DNA of 64,000 nucleotides from Caballeronia ptereochthonis (GCF_001545075.1 NZ_FCOB02000005.1:237243-301242); one strand, 5' to 3'; shown: positions 1 through 9,906, numbered from the stretch's first letter. Numbers and translations are program-made. Notes: generated by a model from the sequence alone, not told the origin.

Positions 1-626
1 TGGGCGCACGCCGAGAGCTCGGCATCGCCGAGGGCGGTCCGGTGATCGCCGTGCTGCCGGGCAGCCGCCGCTCGGAAATCTCGCTGATCGGCCCGACCTT
101 CTTCGACGCGATGGAGCTGATGCAGCTTCGCGAGCCGGGTGTGCGCTTCCTGATGCCGGCGGCGAATCCAGCGCTGCGCGAACTGCTGCAGCCGCTCGTG
201 GATGCGCATCCGCGTCTCTCGCTGACGGTCACCGACGGCCGTGCGCAAACCGCGATGACCGCCGCCGACGCGATCCTCGTGAAAAGCGGCACGGTGACGC
301 TGGAGGCGGCGCTGCTCAAGAAGCCGATGGTCATCTCCTACAAGGTGCCCTGGCTGACGGGTCAGATCATGAAGCGGCAGGGTTATCTGCCCTATGTCGG
401 GCTGCCGAACATTCTCGCCGGACGCTTCGTGGTGCCGGAGATTCTCCAGCACTTCGCGGCGCCCGAGGCGCTCGCCGACGCCACGCTGAAACAGTTGAAC
501 GACGAGGCGAACCGCCGTACGCTGAGAGAAATTTTCACCGACATGCATATCGCGCTGCGCCAGAATACGTCGCAGAAGGCGGCCGAAGCCGTGGCGCGGG
601 TGCTCGACACGCGGAGGCCGCGATAA
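1..626 (+). CDS. lpxB: Lipid-A-disaccharide synthase, C-terminal part (partial)
   Basis: This is the C-terminal 207 residues of LpxB; the reading frame is open from base 3 and the start lies upstream of the window. LpxB joins UDP-2,3-diacylglucosamine to lipid X at the inner face of the cytoplasmic membrane during lipid A synthesis. Visible family signatures are the VLPGSRRSE stretch at the start of the second GT-B lobe, the [20 protein letters not shown] donor-site segment, and [13 protein letters not shown]. The stop (TAA, 624-626) shares its last base with the ATG of rnhB, so the two are translationally coupled, as is usual for lpxA-lpxB-rnhB in this group. Confidence 0.96.
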   Translation, partial: GARRELGIAEGGPVIAVLPGSRRSEISLIGPTFFDAMELMQLREPGVRFLMPAANPALRELLQPLVDAHPRLSLTVTDGRAQTAMTAADAILVKSGTVTLEAALLKKPMVISYKVPWLTGQIMKRQGYLPYVGLPNILAGRFVVPEILQHFAAPEALADATLKQLNDEANRRTLREIFTDMHIALRQNTSQKAAEAVARVLDTRRPR

Positions 627-1336
627 TGGCGCGTCAGGCAAAGCAGACGTCGAAGCAGGGCGGGCTCGATTTCAGCTCGCCCTTCGACGTCATTTGCGGC
701 GTGGACGAGGCGGGGCGCGGCCCTCTCGCGGGGCCGGTCGTGGCCGCGGCGGTCATTTTCGATCCGGCCAAGCCCCGGATCAACGGCCTCGACGATTCCA
801 AGGTCCTGACCGCCAGGAAGCGTGAAGAACTCTACGAAAAGATCGTCGATCGCGCGCTCGCGTATTGCATCGCGTCGGCGAGCGTCGAGGAAATCGACAC
901 CATCAATATCCTGCACGCGAGCATGCTCGCGATGAAGCGCGCAGTGGAAGGGCTTTCCATCGCGCCGACGCTCGTCAAAGTGGACGGCAACCGCTGCCCG
1001 GTGCTGTCGATCCGCTCGGAAGCGGTGATCGGCGGCGACGCGCTCGTCAAGCAGATCTCGGCGGCATCGATTCTCGCGAAAGTCACGCGCGACCGCATGC
1101 TGCTGGAACTGCACGAGACGTATCCGGTGTACGGCTTCGACGCGCATTCGGGCTACGGCACGCCTCAGCATCTGAAGGCGCTGCGCGAGCATGGCCCGTG
1201 CGAGCATCACCGGCGCTCGTTCGCGCCCGTGCGCGAGGCGCACGTCCTGTTCGGCTCGGTCCTGCCCGAGATCGCGCCCGAGGTGCTTCAGGCGGCGTCC
1301 ACGCTCGAAGACGATCCGGACGCGCTCGCCTTCTGA
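626..1336 (+). CDS. rnhB: Ribonuclease HII
   Basis: This 236-residue protein has the RNase HII fold. It cleaves the RNA strand of RNA-DNA hybrids and removes single ribonucleotides from DNA in the cytoplasm. The catalytic [12 protein letters not shown] motif begins at D27-E28, and VKVDGN and DAHSGYGT carry the further conserved acidic and His/Gly positions. The N-terminal ~20 residues are a short polar extension. The ATG overlaps the lpxB stop by one base (TAATG). The next gene starts 17 bases after the stop, so lpxB, rnhB and the methyltransferase probably form one transcript. Confidence 0.97.
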   Translation: MARQAKQTSKQGGLDFSSPFDVICGVDEAGRGPLAGPVVAAAVIFDPAKPRINGLDDSKVLTARKREELYEKIVDRALAYCIASASVEEIDTINILHASMLAMKRAVEGLSIAPTLVKVDGNRCPVLSIRSEAVIGGDALVKQISAASILAKVTRDRMLLELHETYPVYGFDAHSGYGTPQHLKALREHGPCEHHRRSFAPVREAHVLFGSVLPEIAPEVLQAASTLEDDPDALAF

Positions 1337-1353
1337 GCGGCACTCAACTCAAC

Positions 1354-2133
1354 GTGAAATCCATCACTTCGCGGGACAACCCGCTCTACAAGCGCATCAA
1401 GGCGCTGGCCGGTTCGACCGCGCAGCAGCGGCGCAGCGCCCACGCGCTGCTCGAAGGCCTGCATCTCGCGTCCGCCTACCTCGACGCGGCGGGACAGCCC
1501 GAAACCTGTGTCGTCACCGAAGGCGCGCTCACGCATGCCGAGGCGCGCGAGATCGTCGCGCGGATCGAGGAGAAGCGCGTCGTCGTGCTGCCGGATGCGC
1601 TCTTCGGTCAGCTCTCCAGCGTCGTGCATGGCGTGGGCATGCTGCTGCTCGTCGAGAAGATCGACGCCGAACTGCCCGGGCGCGTCGCCGAAACCTGCGT
1701 GATTCTCGACGGCATTCAGGATGCGGGCAACGTCGGCTCGATTCTGCGCAGCGCCGCGGCGGCGGGCGTCACGCGCGTGTTCTGCGCGCCGGGGACGGCG
1801 TATGCATGGTCGTCGAAGGTGCTGCGCTCGGGCATGGGCGCGCACTTCCTGCTGGATATCTTCGAGGACGTCGAACCCGCGGACCTGATCGCGCGTCTCG
1901 ACGCGCCGGTGACCATCACCGATTCGCACGGCGCGAGCGCGCTCTACGATTGCGATCTGTCGGGCGCGCTGGCGTGGGTGTTCGGCAACGAAGGGGCGGG
2001 CGTGTCGCAGGTCTGGCGCGATGCAGTCACGCATCGCGTGACGATTCCGCAGCCGGGCGGCATGGAGTCGCTCAACGTGGCGGCCGCGGCGGCAATCTGT
2101 CTGTTCGAGCAGTGCCGCCAGCAGCGCGGCTGA
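1354..2133 (+). CDS. TrmH/SpoU-family RNA 2'-O-methyltransferase
   Basis: This 259-residue SPOUT methyltransferase transfers a methyl group from S-adenosylmethionine to a ribose 2'-OH of rRNA or tRNA; the exact nucleotide cannot be read from the sequence. The N-terminal ~95 residues are a substrate-binding domain. The three SpoU motifs follow: LDGIQDAGNVGSILRSA, VFGNEGAGVS, and IPQPGGMESLNVAAAAAI, which form the trefoil knot and cofactor site. I chose the GTG at 1354, where the family sequence begins with KSITSRDNPLYK; the frame stays open far upstream but overlaps rnhB there. It is likely co-transcribed with rnhB. Confidence 0.9.
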   Translation: MKSITSRDNPLYKRIKALAGSTAQQRRSAHALLEGLHLASAYLDAAGQPETCVVTEGALTHAEAREIVARIEEKRVVVLPDALFGQLSSVVHGVGMLLLVEKIDAELPGRVAETCVILDGIQDAGNVGSILRSAAAAGVTRVFCAPGTAYAWSSKVLRSGMGAHFLLDIFEDVEPADLIARLDAPVTITDSHGASALYDCDLSGALAWVFGNEGAGVSQVWRDAVTHRVTIPQPGGMESLNVAAAAAICLFEQCRQQRG

Positions 2134-2141
2134 TCCGCTGA

Positions 2142-2960
2142 TCAGTAATAGGATGGCCGTTCCGGCTTCACTTCCTGCAGGATCGTCGTGGCGATCTCTT
2201 CGATCGACTTGTGCGTCGACGAGAGCCACTTGATGCCCTCGCGCTTCATCATCATTTCCGCTTCGTTGATCTCGTAGCGGCAGTTCTCCAGCGCCGCATA
2301 CTTGCTGCCGGGGCGCCGCTCGTTGCGAATCTCGGCCAGCCGCTGCGGATCGATCGACAGGCCGAACATTTTCAGGCGATGCTCGAGCAAGGGTGTGGGC
2401 AGCTTGCCGCGCTCGAAATCTTCCGGAATCAGCGGATAGTTCGCGGCCTTCACGCCGTACTGCATCGCCAGATAGAGGCTCGTCGGCGTCTTGCCGCTAC
2501 GCGATACGCCGACCAGAATCACGTCGGCATCGGCCAGATTGCGGTTGGACTGGCCGTCGTCGTGCGCGAGCGAGAAGTTGATCGCCTCGATCCGGTTCTT
2601 GTATTCCTCGGTGTCGGCGTTCTGGTGGACACGGCCCATCGCGTGGGTCGACTTCATTTCCAGTTCGTGCTCGAGCGGCTCGATGAAGGTCTGGAACATG
2701 TCGAGCACGAGCGCGTTGCAGCCCTTGACGACCTCATTGGACGCGCTGTCGACGAGCGTCGTGAAGACGATCGGCCGCCGTCCGTCGAGCGCGACGGCTT
2801 CGTTGATCTTCTCGACGGTCGCGTAAGCCTTGTCGATCGAATCGACGAAGGGCACGCGCACGAGCCGGAACTTTTGATCGAACTGGGCGAGGATCGAATG
2901 CGCGAAGGTTTCGGCAGTGATCCCTGTACCGTCGGAAACGATGAATACGGAAGGCGGCAT
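2142..2960 (-). CDS. ppsR: PEP synthase regulatory protein (bifunctional kinase/pyrophosphorylase)
   Basis: This 272-residue DUF299 protein is known in the family to inactivate PEP synthase by ADP-dependent phosphorylation of its active-site region and to reactivate it by Pi-dependent phosphorolysis. The N-terminal SVFIVSDGTGITAETFAHS and the P-loop-like GVSRSGKTPTSLYLA are diagnostic. I set the start at the ATG giving MPPSVFIVSDG (2960), which matches the usual length; upstream Met codons would add about 19 atypical residues. It is transcribed divergently from its target ppsA across a 492-base gap, the standard arrangement. It ends 8 bases from the methyltransferase stop, so those two genes converge. 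Confidence 0.96.
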   Translation of the reverse strand: MPPSVFIVSDGTGITAETFAHSILAQFDQKFRLVRVPFVDSIDKAYATVEKINEAVALDGRRPIVFTTLVDSASNEVVKGCNALVLDMFQTFIEPLEHELEMKSTHAMGRVHQNADTEEYKNRIEAINFSLAHDDGQSNRNLADADVILVGVSRSGKTPTSLYLAMQYGVKAANYPLIPEDFERGKLPTPLLEHRLKMFGLSIDPQRLAEIRNERRPGSKYAALENCRYEINEAEMMMKREGIKWLSSTHKSIEEIATTILQEVKPERPSYY

Positions 2961-3452
2961 CGGCGAAAAGGACCAGTTGGGGAACGAGTTGAAGCGGGTG
3001 CGCTCAAACGGTAACAAACGGGGAATGAGCGCGAGACACCTGGCGCGGCGCAGGAAAAGCCTGTGTTACATTGACTGCGCAGCGGCTGTGCGCCGGCGAA
3101 CCCCGCGGCGTCAAAGACCTCGATTTTGCCGTGGAATTACTGTCTTTGCCGAACCAAAATTGAGAATCGGCACGGTAGAATAGCGGCAACCTGTTCGATA
3201 AGCAATTGCGGACAAATTGATGCGGATTTTCGTCAAATCGCGGTCGTTTCGTGGGTTTTGGCATCCAAAACCCACGTTGTCGAGCAGATTTCAGACGTCC
3301 CGCTTCTTTTTGCATGACCCTCCGGCTCCGGTGGCGTGCTCTCCGATGGTTTATCAAACAGGTTGTGCGAGATGCGGCGGCGCTTCCAATGAGCGTCGCC
3401 GCATATGAGCCCACTCGTGCGATCGTGAATTCCATCCACCTTAGGGGCTTGT
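2961..3452. promoter_or_regulatory. Divergent ppsR/ppsA intergenic region with a perfect inverted repeat
   Basis: This 492-base gap holds no convincing gene and must contain the promoters of both ppsR and ppsA. Its middle (about 3130-3300) is visibly poorer in G+C than the flanking genes. The clearest element is an 11-bp perfect inverted repeat, GTGGGTTTTGG at 3251-3261 and CCAAAACCCAC at 3265-3275, separated by CAT. It lies 178 bases before the ppsA start. No T-run follows it, so it is not a standard terminator; it could be an operator or a leader hairpin. Confidence 0.5.
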
Positions 3453-5870
3453 ATGACCAACGCAGTCAATGTTGCGAAAGATGTCGCAAAGGATCAGGCG
3501 TATGTAGTTCCATTCGAGCAGTTGCGAATGACCGACGTGGAAATCGTCGGTGGCAAGAATGCGTCGCTCGGCGAAATGATCAGCCAGCTTTCCGAAGCCG
3601 GCGTTCGCGTGCCGACGGGCTTCGCCACGACCGCGCTCGCATTCCGCGACTTCCTCCAGCACAACGACCTGACCGACCGCATCGCCAAACGTCTCGAGAC
3701 GCTCGACGTCGACGACGTGAAAGCGCTCGCCGAGTGCGGCCGCGAAATCCGCCAGTGGATCGTCGACGCGCCGCTGCAGCCGCGTCTCGAAGATGAAATC
3801 CGCCGTCAATTCGAAGTTCTCCAGAACGGCTCGCCCGAAGAGCTTTCGTTCGCCGTGCGTTCGTCCGCGACCGCCGAGGACTTGCCGGATGCATCCTTCG
3901 CGGGCCAGCAGGAAAGCTATCTGAACGTGGTCGGCATCGAGGACGTCCTCGATCGCATGAAGCACGTGTTCGCATCGCTCTACAACGACCGCGCCATCTC
4001 TTATCGCGTCCACAAGGGCTTCACGCATGCCGAGGTCGCATTGTCGGCGGGCGTGCAGCGCATGGTGCGCTCGGACGTCGGCGCGGCCGGTGTGATGTTC
4101 ACCATCGACACCGAATCGGGCTTCAAGGACACCGTGTTCATCACGTCGAGCTACGGCCTCGGTGAAACGGTCGTGCAGGGCGCGGTGAACCCGGACGAGT
4201 TCCACGTCTTCAAGACCACGCTCGAGCAGGGCAAGTATCCGATCATCCGCCGCTCGATCGGCTCGAAGCTCATCAAGATGGAGTTCACGAAGCCGGGCGA
4301 GCCGGGCCGCGTGAAGACCGTCGACGTGCCGCATGAGCAGCGCAACCGCTTCTCGATCACCGACGAAGACGTGATCGAGCTCGCGAAGTACGCGGTGATC
4401 ATCGAGAAGCACTATCAGCGTCCGATGGACATCGAGTGGGGCAAGGACGGCCGCGACGGCAAGCTGTTCATCCTCCAGGCGCGCCCGGAAACGGTGAAGA
4501 GCCAGGCGGCCGGCAAGGCCGAGATGCGCTTCAAGCTGAAGGGCCAGTCGAACGTGCTGACGACCGGCCGCGCGATCGGCCAGAAGATCGGCGCGGGTCC
4601 CGTGCGCGTGATTCACGATCCGTCGGAAATGGAGCGCGTGCAGCCGGGCGACGTGCTGGTCGCGGACATGACCGACCCGAACTGGGAGCCGGTGATGAAG
4701 CGCGCATCGGCCATCGTGACGAACCGCGGCGGCCGTACCTGCCACGCGGCAATCATTGCGCGTGAGCTGGGCGTGCCGGCGGTGGTCGGCTGCGGCGACG
4801 CCACCGACGTGCTGAAGGACGGCGCGCTCGTCACGGTTTCGTGCGCGGAAGGCGACGAAGGCAAGATCTACGACGGCCTGCTCGAAACCGAGGTCACGGA
4901 AGTGCAGCGCGGCGAGCTGCCGAAGATTCCCGTGAAGATCATGATGAACGTCGGCAACCCGCAGCTCGCGTTCGACTTCGCGCAGTTGCCGAACGCGGGC
5001 GTCGGCCTCGCGCGGCTGGAATTCATCATCAACAACAACATCGGCGTGCACCCGAAGGCGATTCTGGAGTACCCGAACGTCGACGCCGATCTGAAGAAGG
5101 CGGTCGAGAGCGTCGCGCGCGGCCATGCATCGCCGCGTGCGTTCTACGTCGACAAGCTGACCGAAGGCATCGCGACGATCGCGGCGGCGTTCTATCCGAA
5201 GCCCGTCATCGTGCGTCTGTCGGACTTCAAGTCGAACGAGTACAAGAAGCTGATCGGCGGTTCGCGCTACGAGCCGGACGAAGAGAACCCGATGCTCGGC
5301 TTCCGCGGCGCGTCGCGCTATATCGCGGACGACTTCGCCGAGGCGTTCCACATGGAATGCATCGCGCTGAAGAAGGTGCGCGAGGAGATGGGCCTCGACA
5401 ACGTCGAAATCATGGTGCCGTTCGTGCGTACGCTCAAGCAGGCGGAGCGCGTGGTCGGCCTGCTCGACAAGTTCGGTCTGAAGCGCGGCGTGAATGGCCT
5501 GAGGCTCGTGATGATGTGCGAGGTGCCGTCGAACGCGATTCTCGCCGAGCAGTTCCTGGAGCACTTCGACGGCTTCTCGATCGGCTCGAACGACCTCACG
5601 CAACTGACGCTCGGCCTCGACCGCGACTCCGGCATGGAACTGCTGGCGGCGGACTTCGATGAACGCGACGAAGCCGTGCAGTTCATGCTCAAGCGCGCAA
5701 TCGAAACGTGTCTGAGGCTGAACAAGTACGTCGGCATTTGCGGGCAGGGTCCGTCGGATCATCCGGACCTCGCGGAGTGGCTCGCGAAGCAGGGCATCGA
5801 GTCGATGTCGCTGAATCCGGACACGATCATCGCCACGTGGCAGCAATTGGCGAAGGCCTTGTCAAAATAA
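3453..5870 (+). CDS. ppsA: Phosphoenolpyruvate synthase (pyruvate, water dikinase)
   Basis: This 805-residue cytoplasmic enzyme converts pyruvate, ATP and water to PEP, AMP and phosphate, feeding gluconeogenesis. The N-terminal ATP-grasp domain starts near [13 protein letters not shown]. The swivelling phosphohistidine domain has the catalytic His at residue 431 in [14 protein letters not shown], followed by [12 protein letters not shown]. The C-terminal PEP/pyruvate barrel carries [16 protein letters not shown] and [17 protein letters not shown]. Length is normal. Regulation by the adjacent divergent PpsR is expected. A strong rho-independent terminator follows about 50 bases after the stop. 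Confidence 0.98.
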   Translation: MTNAVNVAKDVAKDQAYVVPFEQLRMTDVEIVGGKNASLGEMISQLSEAGVRVPTGFATTALAFRDFLQHNDLTDRIAKRLETLDVDDVKALAECGREIRQWIVDAPLQPRLEDEIRRQFEVLQNGSPEELSFAVRSSATAEDLPDASFAGQQESYLNVVGIEDVLDRMKHVFASLYNDRAISYRVHKGFTHAEVALSAGVQRMVRSDVGAAGVMFTIDTESGFKDTVFITSSYGLGETVVQGAVNPDEFHVFKTTLEQGKYPIIRRSIGSKLIKMEFTKPGEPGRVKTVDVPHEQRNRFSITDEDVIELAKYAVIIEKHYQRPMDIEWGKDGRDGKLFILQARPETVKSQAAGKAEMRFKLKGQSNVLTTGRAIGQKIGAGPVRVIHDPSEMERVQPGDVLVADMTDPNWEPVMKRASAIVTNRGGRTCHAAIIARELGVPAVVGCGDATDVLKDGALVTVSCAEGDEGKIYDGLLETEVTEVQRGELPKIPVKIMMNVGNPQLAFDFAQLPNAGVGLARLEFIINNNIGVHPKAILEYPNVDADLKKAVESVARGHASPRAFYVDKLTEGIATIAAAFYPKPVIVRLSDFKSNEYKKLIGGSRYEPDEENPMLGFRGASRYIADDFAEAFHMECIALKKVREEMGLDNVEIMVPFVRTLKQAERVVGLLDKFGLKRGVNGLRLVMMCEVPSNAILAEQFLEHFDGFSIGSNDLTQLTLGLDRDSGMELLAADFDERDEAVQFMLKRAIETCLRLNKYVGICGQGPSDHPDLAEWLAKQGIESMSLNPDTIIATWQQLAKALSK

Positions 5871-5919
5871 GTGAGCAGCGCCTTTCCGGATGCTTTCGGA
5901 GAAGCGTGAGCATGCTATA

Positions 5920-5949
5920 AAAACACCCCGGACTTCTCCGGGGTGTTTT
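5920..5949 (+). terminator. Rho-independent terminator of ppsA
   Basis: A 12-bp perfect stem, AAAACACCCCGG (5920-5931) and CCGGGGTGTTTT (5938-5949), with a six-base loop. It has A and T runs on its two sides. It lies between the ppsA stop and the next gene start at 5965. Confidence 0.9.
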
Positions 5950-5964
5950 CGTTTGGAGACGAGC

Positions 5965-6393
5965 ATGGCGACGAGCGGGCTGTTCTGGTGGGTGTCGGCG
6001 GGCGTGCTGATCGTGCTCGAGCTGTTCACCGGCACGTTCTATCTGCTCATGGTGGCGCTCGGATTCATCGCGGGCGGCATCGCGCATGCGATGGGCGCGC
6101 TGCCGCACGTGCAGTTCGGCGCGGCGGCGCTCGTCGCGCTGATCGCGGTGGTGGTGCTGCGGCGTTCGCGCTTCGGCAACTGGAAGCGGAGCGACGCCTC
6201 GCACGATGCGAACGTGAACCTCGATATCGGCGCGACAGTGCAAGTCGACGAATGGCACGATGGCCGCGCGCGGACCATGTATCGCGGCGCGCAGTGGGAT
6301 GTCGAACTCGCGCCGGGGGAAACCGAAGGCGCGCGCTGGTATCGCATCACGGCGCTCGACGGCAACCGGCTCGTCGTCGCGGCCAAGCGTTGA
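5965..6393 (+). CDS. NfeD-like membrane protein
   Basis: This 142-residue protein has two or three N-terminal membrane segments (about residues 5-60: FWWVSAGVLIVLELFTGTFYLLMVALGFIAG, then FGAAALVALIAVVVL) and a C-terminal OB-fold-like NfeD domain (about 80-142, with VQVDEWHDGRARTMYRGAQWDVEL). NfeD proteins are typically encoded beside an SPFH/stomatin gene and are thought to form a membrane microdomain complex with it; that neighbour is present 36 bases downstream. The start sits 15 bases after the ppsA terminator, leaving little room for a promoter between them, so initiation may overlap the terminator or occur by read-through. Confidence 0.88.
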   Translation: MATSGLFWWVSAGVLIVLELFTGTFYLLMVALGFIAGGIAHAMGALPHVQFGAAALVALIAVVVLRRSRFGNWKRSDASHDANVNLDIGATVQVDEWHDGRARTMYRGAQWDVELAPGETEGARWYRITALDGNRLVVAAKR

Positions 6394-6429
6394 ACCTTGA
6401 AGAGAACAAATCCACCCAGGAGTTGAGAG

Positions 6430-7362
6430 ATGGACGTCACCATCGTCGGGGCCATTGTGCTCGTGATCGTCATCGTGATCGCGGCGCAGACCATCAAGAT
6501 CGTGCCGCAGCAGCATGCGTGGGTGCTGGAGCGTCTCGGGCGCTACCATTCGACGCTCACGCCCGGGCTGACCATCGTGCTGCCGTTCATCGATCGGGTC
6601 GCGTACAAGCATCTGCTGAAGGAGATTCCGCTGGAAGTGCCGAGCCAGGTCTGCATCACGCGCGACAACACGCAATTGCAGGTCGATGGCGTGCTGTACT
6701 TTCAGGTCACCGATGCGATGAAGGCGTCGTACGGATCGAGCAACTTCGTGTTCGCGATCACGCAGCTGTCGCAGACGACGCTGCGTTCCGTGATCGGCAA
6801 GCTGGAGCTGGACAAGACCTTCGAGGAGCGCGACTTCATCAATCAGAGCATCGTGAATGCGCTCGACGAAGCCGCGTCGAACTGGGGCGTGAAGGTGCTG
6901 CGCTACGAGATCAAGGACCTCACGCCGCCGAAGGAAATCCTCCACGCGATGCAGGCGCAGATCACCGCGGAGCGCGAGAAGCGCGCGCTGATCGCCGCGT
7001 CCGAAGGCCGCAAGCAGGAGCAGATCAATCTCGCGGCAGGCGCGCGCGAGGCCGCGATCCAGAAGTCCGAGGGCGAGCGTCAGGCGGCGATCAACAAGGC
7101 GCAGGGCGAGGCATCGGCGATTCTCGCGGTGGCGGAGGCGAACGCGCAGGCCATCCAGAAGGTCGGCACGGCGATTCAGACGGCGGGCGGCATGGAAGCG
7201 GTGAACCTGAAGATCGCGGAGCAGTATGTCGGCGCGTTCGGCAATATCGCGAAGACGGGCAATACGCTCATCGTGCCGGGCAACCTCTCGGACATGAGTT
7301 CGATGATCGCGTCGGCGCTGACCATCGTGAAGGGCGAGGGCGGCGTGGCCAGGAAAGGCTGA
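6430..7362 (+). CDS. SPFH/band 7 (stomatin-like, QmcA type) membrane protein
   Basis: This 310-residue protein has an N-terminal membrane anchor (residues ~3-22, VTIVGAIVLVIVIVIAAQTI) followed by an SPFH domain (IKIVPQQHAWVLERLGRYHSTLTPGLTIVLPFIDRV) and an Ala/Glu-rich coiled-coil region (about 175-250, with EREKRALIAASEGRKQEQINLAAGAREAAIQKSEGE). It resembles QmcA/paraslipin proteins that oligomerise in the inner membrane and modulate proteases or microdomains. It follows nfeD in the same operon. It converges with smpB, sharing the hairpin at 7364-7397. Confidence 0.92.
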   Translation: MDVTIVGAIVLVIVIVIAAQTIKIVPQQHAWVLERLGRYHSTLTPGLTIVLPFIDRVAYKHLLKEIPLEVPSQVCITRDNTQLQVDGVLYFQVTDAMKASYGSSNFVFAITQLSQTTLRSVIGKLELDKTFEERDFINQSIVNALDEAASNWGVKVLRYEIKDLTPPKEILHAMQAQITAEREKRALIAASEGRKQEQINLAAGAREAAIQKSEGERQAAINKAQGEASAILAVAEANAQAIQKVGTAIQTAGGMEAVNLKIAEQYVGAFGNIAKTGNTLIVPGNLSDMSSMIASALTIVKGEGGVARKG

Positions 7363-7363
7363 A

Positions 7364-7397
7364 GAATCAGGGCACCTTGAGGCGCCTTGATTCTTTT
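7364..7397. terminator. Bidirectional terminator between the SPFH gene and smpB
   Basis: GAATCAGGGCACC (7364-7376) pairs with GGCGCCTTGATTC (7381-7393) around a TTGA loop, with two imperfect positions, one of which can be a G-U pair. A T-run follows at 7394-7397. It lies exactly between two convergent stop codons. Confidence 0.75.
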
Positions 7398-7846
7398 CAG
7401 CGTGTCGCCGAGCGCATCAGGCGCGCGCGCTCGCGATCCCAATCGCGCTTCTTTTCGGTTTCGCGCTTGTCGTGCAGCTTCTTGCCCTTTGCCAGCCCGA
7501 TCTCGCACTTCACGCGACCTTCCTTGTAGTGAAAGTTGAGCGGCACGAGCGTGTGCCCGCGCTGCTCGACCTTGCCGATGAGTTTGTCGATCTGATCGCG
7601 ATGCAGGAGCAGCTTGCGCGTGCGCACCGGATCCAGATTGGCGAATTTCGATGCTTCCGGCAGCGGGCTGATATGCGTGCCGATTAGGAACAACTCCCCT
7701 TGCTTGATGACGACGTAGCCTTCCTTGATCTGACCGCGGCCCGCGCGCAGCGCTTTGACTTCCCAGCCTTCGAGCACGAGACCGGCCTCGTAGCGTTCTT
7801 CGATGAAGTAATCGAAGAAGGCTTTTCTGTTGTCGATGATGCTCAT
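7397..7846 (-). CDS. smpB: SsrA-binding protein SmpB
   Basis: This 149-residue protein binds tmRNA and delivers it to stalled ribosomes for trans-translation. Family features are the N-terminal [32 protein letters not shown], the central [25 protein letters not shown], and [23 protein letters not shown], which leads into the basic C-terminal tail that enters the mRNA channel. It is divergent from ratA-rnfH with a 119-base gap, the same arrangement as in many proteobacteria. Confidence 0.98.
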   Translation of the reverse strand: MSIIDNRKAFFDYFIEERYEAGLVLEGWEVKALRAGRGQIKEGYVVIKQGELFLIGTHISPLPEASKFANLDPVRTRKLLLHRDQIDKLIGKVEQRGHTLVPLNFHYKEGRVKCEIGLAKGKKLHDKRETEKKRDWDRERARLMRSATR

Positions 7847-7965
7847 GAATGGAAAGTGCCCAACTCGTTTAAAATCACGATTTTAGCAGCGCGCCGTCCG
7901 GCAAACGAATTCATGCCGCATTCCATGGCGCGTTGCCGCCCAATTCAGTCACCGCTGCGCCCTAT

Positions 7966-8403
7966 ATGGCAGACGTCCAGAAAACCGTATTGATCCGCCA
8001 TTCAGCGGAAGAAATGTTCGACCTCGTCACAGATGTCGCCGACTACCCCAATTTCCTGCCCTGGTGCGGCGGCGTCGAAATCGGCCGCCAGGACGAGAAT
8101 GGAATGGAAGCGAAGATCGACATCAGCTTCAAGGGCATCAAGCAGCATTTCGCGACGCGCAACACGCAGAAGCGTCCGACCAATATCGATATGGAGTTTC
8201 TGAGCGGCCCTTTCAAGAAGTTCACCGGCTACTGGCGTTTCACGCCGCTGCGCGCGGACGCGTGCAAGATCGAGTTCGCGCTGCATTACGAGTTTTCGAA
8301 CGTGATTCTGGAGAAGCTCATCGGGCCGGTGTTCAGCCATATCGCGAACACCTTCGTCGATTCGTTCGTGAAGCGCGCGGACCAGCGTTACGGCAAGCCA
8401 TGA
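7966..8403 (+). CDS. ratA: RatA-type START-domain protein (ubiquinone-binding / ribosome-association toxin family)
   Basis: This 145-residue polyketide-cyclase/START-like protein (SRPBCC fold) begins ADVQKTVLIRHSAEEMFDLVTDVADYPNFLPWCGG, and FLSGPFKKFTGYWRFTPL is typical of the RatA/Coq10 group. Members are described either as inhibitors of 70S assembly or as coenzyme-Q-binding helpers of respiration; the sequence does not decide between them. I chose the ATG at 7966, because the upstream ATG at 7933 adds 11 residues not seen in the family. Its stop overlaps the start of rnfH (ATGA). Confidence 0.92.
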   Translation: MADVQKTVLIRHSAEEMFDLVTDVADYPNFLPWCGGVEIGRQDENGMEAKIDISFKGIKQHFATRNTQKRPTNIDMEFLSGPFKKFTGYWRFTPLRADACKIEFALHYEFSNVILEKLIGPVFSHIANTFVDSFVKRADQRYGKP

Positions 8404-8726
8404 TGCACGTCGACGTCTGCTACGGCCTGCCCGGCGGCGCGAGCTTTCTCGCGCGAGTCGACCTGCGCGATGGCGCGACGGTTCGCGACGCGATCGAGGC
8501 GAGCGGCGTGCTGCGCGCACATCGGGAAATCGATCTGACGACGCAGAAGGTCGGCGTCTTCGGCAAGGTGATGCCGCTCGATACGGCGCTTACGGATTTC
8601 GATCGAGTCGAGATTTATCGTCCGCTGAAAGTCGATCCGAAGACCGCGCGCCAGCGCCGCGTCGACAAGGCGCGCAAGGCGGGTTCGATTGAAGGCCGCA
8701 AGTGGCAGTCAAAGGATTCGCGCTGA
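8400..8726 (+). CDS. rnfH: RnfH-family ubiquitin-fold protein (RatB)
   Basis: This 108-residue protein has the beta-grasp RnfH/UPF0125 fold; the family sequence VDVCYGLPGG, FGKVMPLDTALTDFDRVEIYRPLKVDPKTARQRRVDKAR is plain. The function in the family is unproven; it is genetically tied to ratA and smpB. The ATG at 8400 overlaps the ratA stop by four bases; a second ATG immediately follows (8403), so either could be used. It ends 6 bases before the convergent DMT transporter gene. Confidence 0.92.
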   Translation: MMHVDVCYGLPGGASFLARVDLRDGATVRDAIEASGVLRAHREIDLTTQKVGVFGKVMPLDTALTDFDRVEIYRPLKVDPKTARQRRVDKARKAGSIEGRKWQSKDSR

Positions 8727-8732
8727 GCTGAA

Positions 8733-9728
8733 TCAGTGCGCCGGCGCTTCCTGCGCGGCGGGCGCCGGCTCGATCGCATGCTGCCTCACCGACCAGCTCA
8801 CGCCGGCAAGCAGCAGCACGATCGCGAGCACTTCGGGCGTGCGCGGCCAGCGGCCGTCGTAGATAAAGGCGTAGAGCAGCGCGAAGAGGGTCTCGAAGGC
8901 GATCATCTGGCCTGACAGCGTGAGCGGCAGGCGCTTCGCCGCCGCGTTCCACAGCATGTTGCCGAGCCACGAGCCGCCCGTGGCGAGCGCGAAGCTCACG
9001 ATCCAGAAGACCTGCCAGCGCGCGGCCGGCACGGCGGCCTGCACGGCGCCGGCGGGCAGCATCCACACGATGATGCCCAGAACGGCGCCGAGCAGGCCCG
9101 TCACGATGCCCCACAGCACGGACCACTCATTGCCGTCGAAATGATCGTTCACCTGCAGATAGCGGGCGTTGACGACCGCGTACCAGGTCCAGGAGGCGAG
9201 CGCGCCGACCGCGCAGGCAAGCCCGGAGAGGCGCGTGAACACGCTCGCCGCATGCTCGCTGCTGCCCGAAGACGAGAGTACGTCGCTGAACACATCCAGG
9301 TTGATGCACGCGATGCCCGCCAGCACGAGAAGCAGCGGTCCGACGAGCCGCCTGAGGTCGACCGCGCCGTGATCGCGCCGTCCGGCGAGCGTGACGGTGA
9401 CGGGCAGAATCCCGACGATCAGCGACGAAGGCGCGACGCCGACCAGTTGCACCGCGCTTGCGAGCAGCATGTAGTAGAGCAGGTTGCCGACGAGCGCGAG
9501 CTTCGCGAGCGCGACGAAATCGGCGCGCGTGAGCTTGGCGGCGAGCCTTCGCGCGATCGGCAGCGCGAGCGCGAGCGATACCGCGCCGTACATCAGATAG
9601 CGCCCGATGCTGAGCGTGAGCGGCGAAAATTCCGGCAGAAGCCGCGGCGCCAGAAAGATGAATCCCCAGATCGCGCCCGCCGACATTCCGTACACCACAC
9701 CCCGCTGCATTGCCCGACTCCCGCCCAT
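8733..9728 (-). CDS. EamA/DMT-family membrane transporter
   Basis: This protein of up to 331 residues has about ten hydrophobic segments in two EamA repeats (first from ~10-150, second from ~170-315). An example of the second repeat is LSGQMIAFETLFALLYAFIYDGRWPRTPEVLAIVLLLAG. Such proteins export or exchange small metabolites across the inner membrane; the substrate cannot be inferred. An alternative ATG at 9710 gives MQRGVVYGMSAGAIWG, closer to the first membrane helix, and may be the true start. It is transcribed toward rnfH and divergently from guaB. Confidence 0.88.
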   Translation of the reverse strand: MGGSRAMQRGVVYGMSAGAIWGFIFLAPRLLPEFSPLTLSIGRYLMYGAVSLALALPIARRLAAKLTRADFVALAKLALVGNLLYYMLLASAVQLVGVAPSSLIVGILPVTVTLAGRRDHGAVDLRRLVGPLLLVLAGIACINLDVFSDVLSSSGSSEHAASVFTRLSGLACAVGALASWTWYAVVNARYLQVNDHFDGNEWSVLWGIVTGLLGAVLGIIVWMLPAGAVQAAVPAARWQVFWIVSFALATGGSWLGNMLWNAAAKRLPLTLSGQMIAFETLFALLYAFIYDGRWPRTPEVLAIVLLLAGVSWSVRQHAIEPAPAAQEAPAH

Positions 9729-9906
9729 ATTTCGAATGAAGGCGCGAAGGGTAGCATGCGGACCCGGGCAGCGGTCTTGTCAAAACCTGCACGAAAAACG
9801 CGGGCGGCCCGGAGGAGGACGCCGAACCCGTCCGACGGCGGCCCGGATTTTGCGGTCAAACGGGCTAACTTGCTGTTCGGACAGTGAAAACCCGAAGAAC
9901 TATCGG

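Noticed and set aside
3441..5846. 801-codon open frame antisense to ppsA
   Set aside because: It mirrors ppsA exactly and its translation is Arg/His/Leu-rich without any domain; high G+C at third positions produces such shadows.
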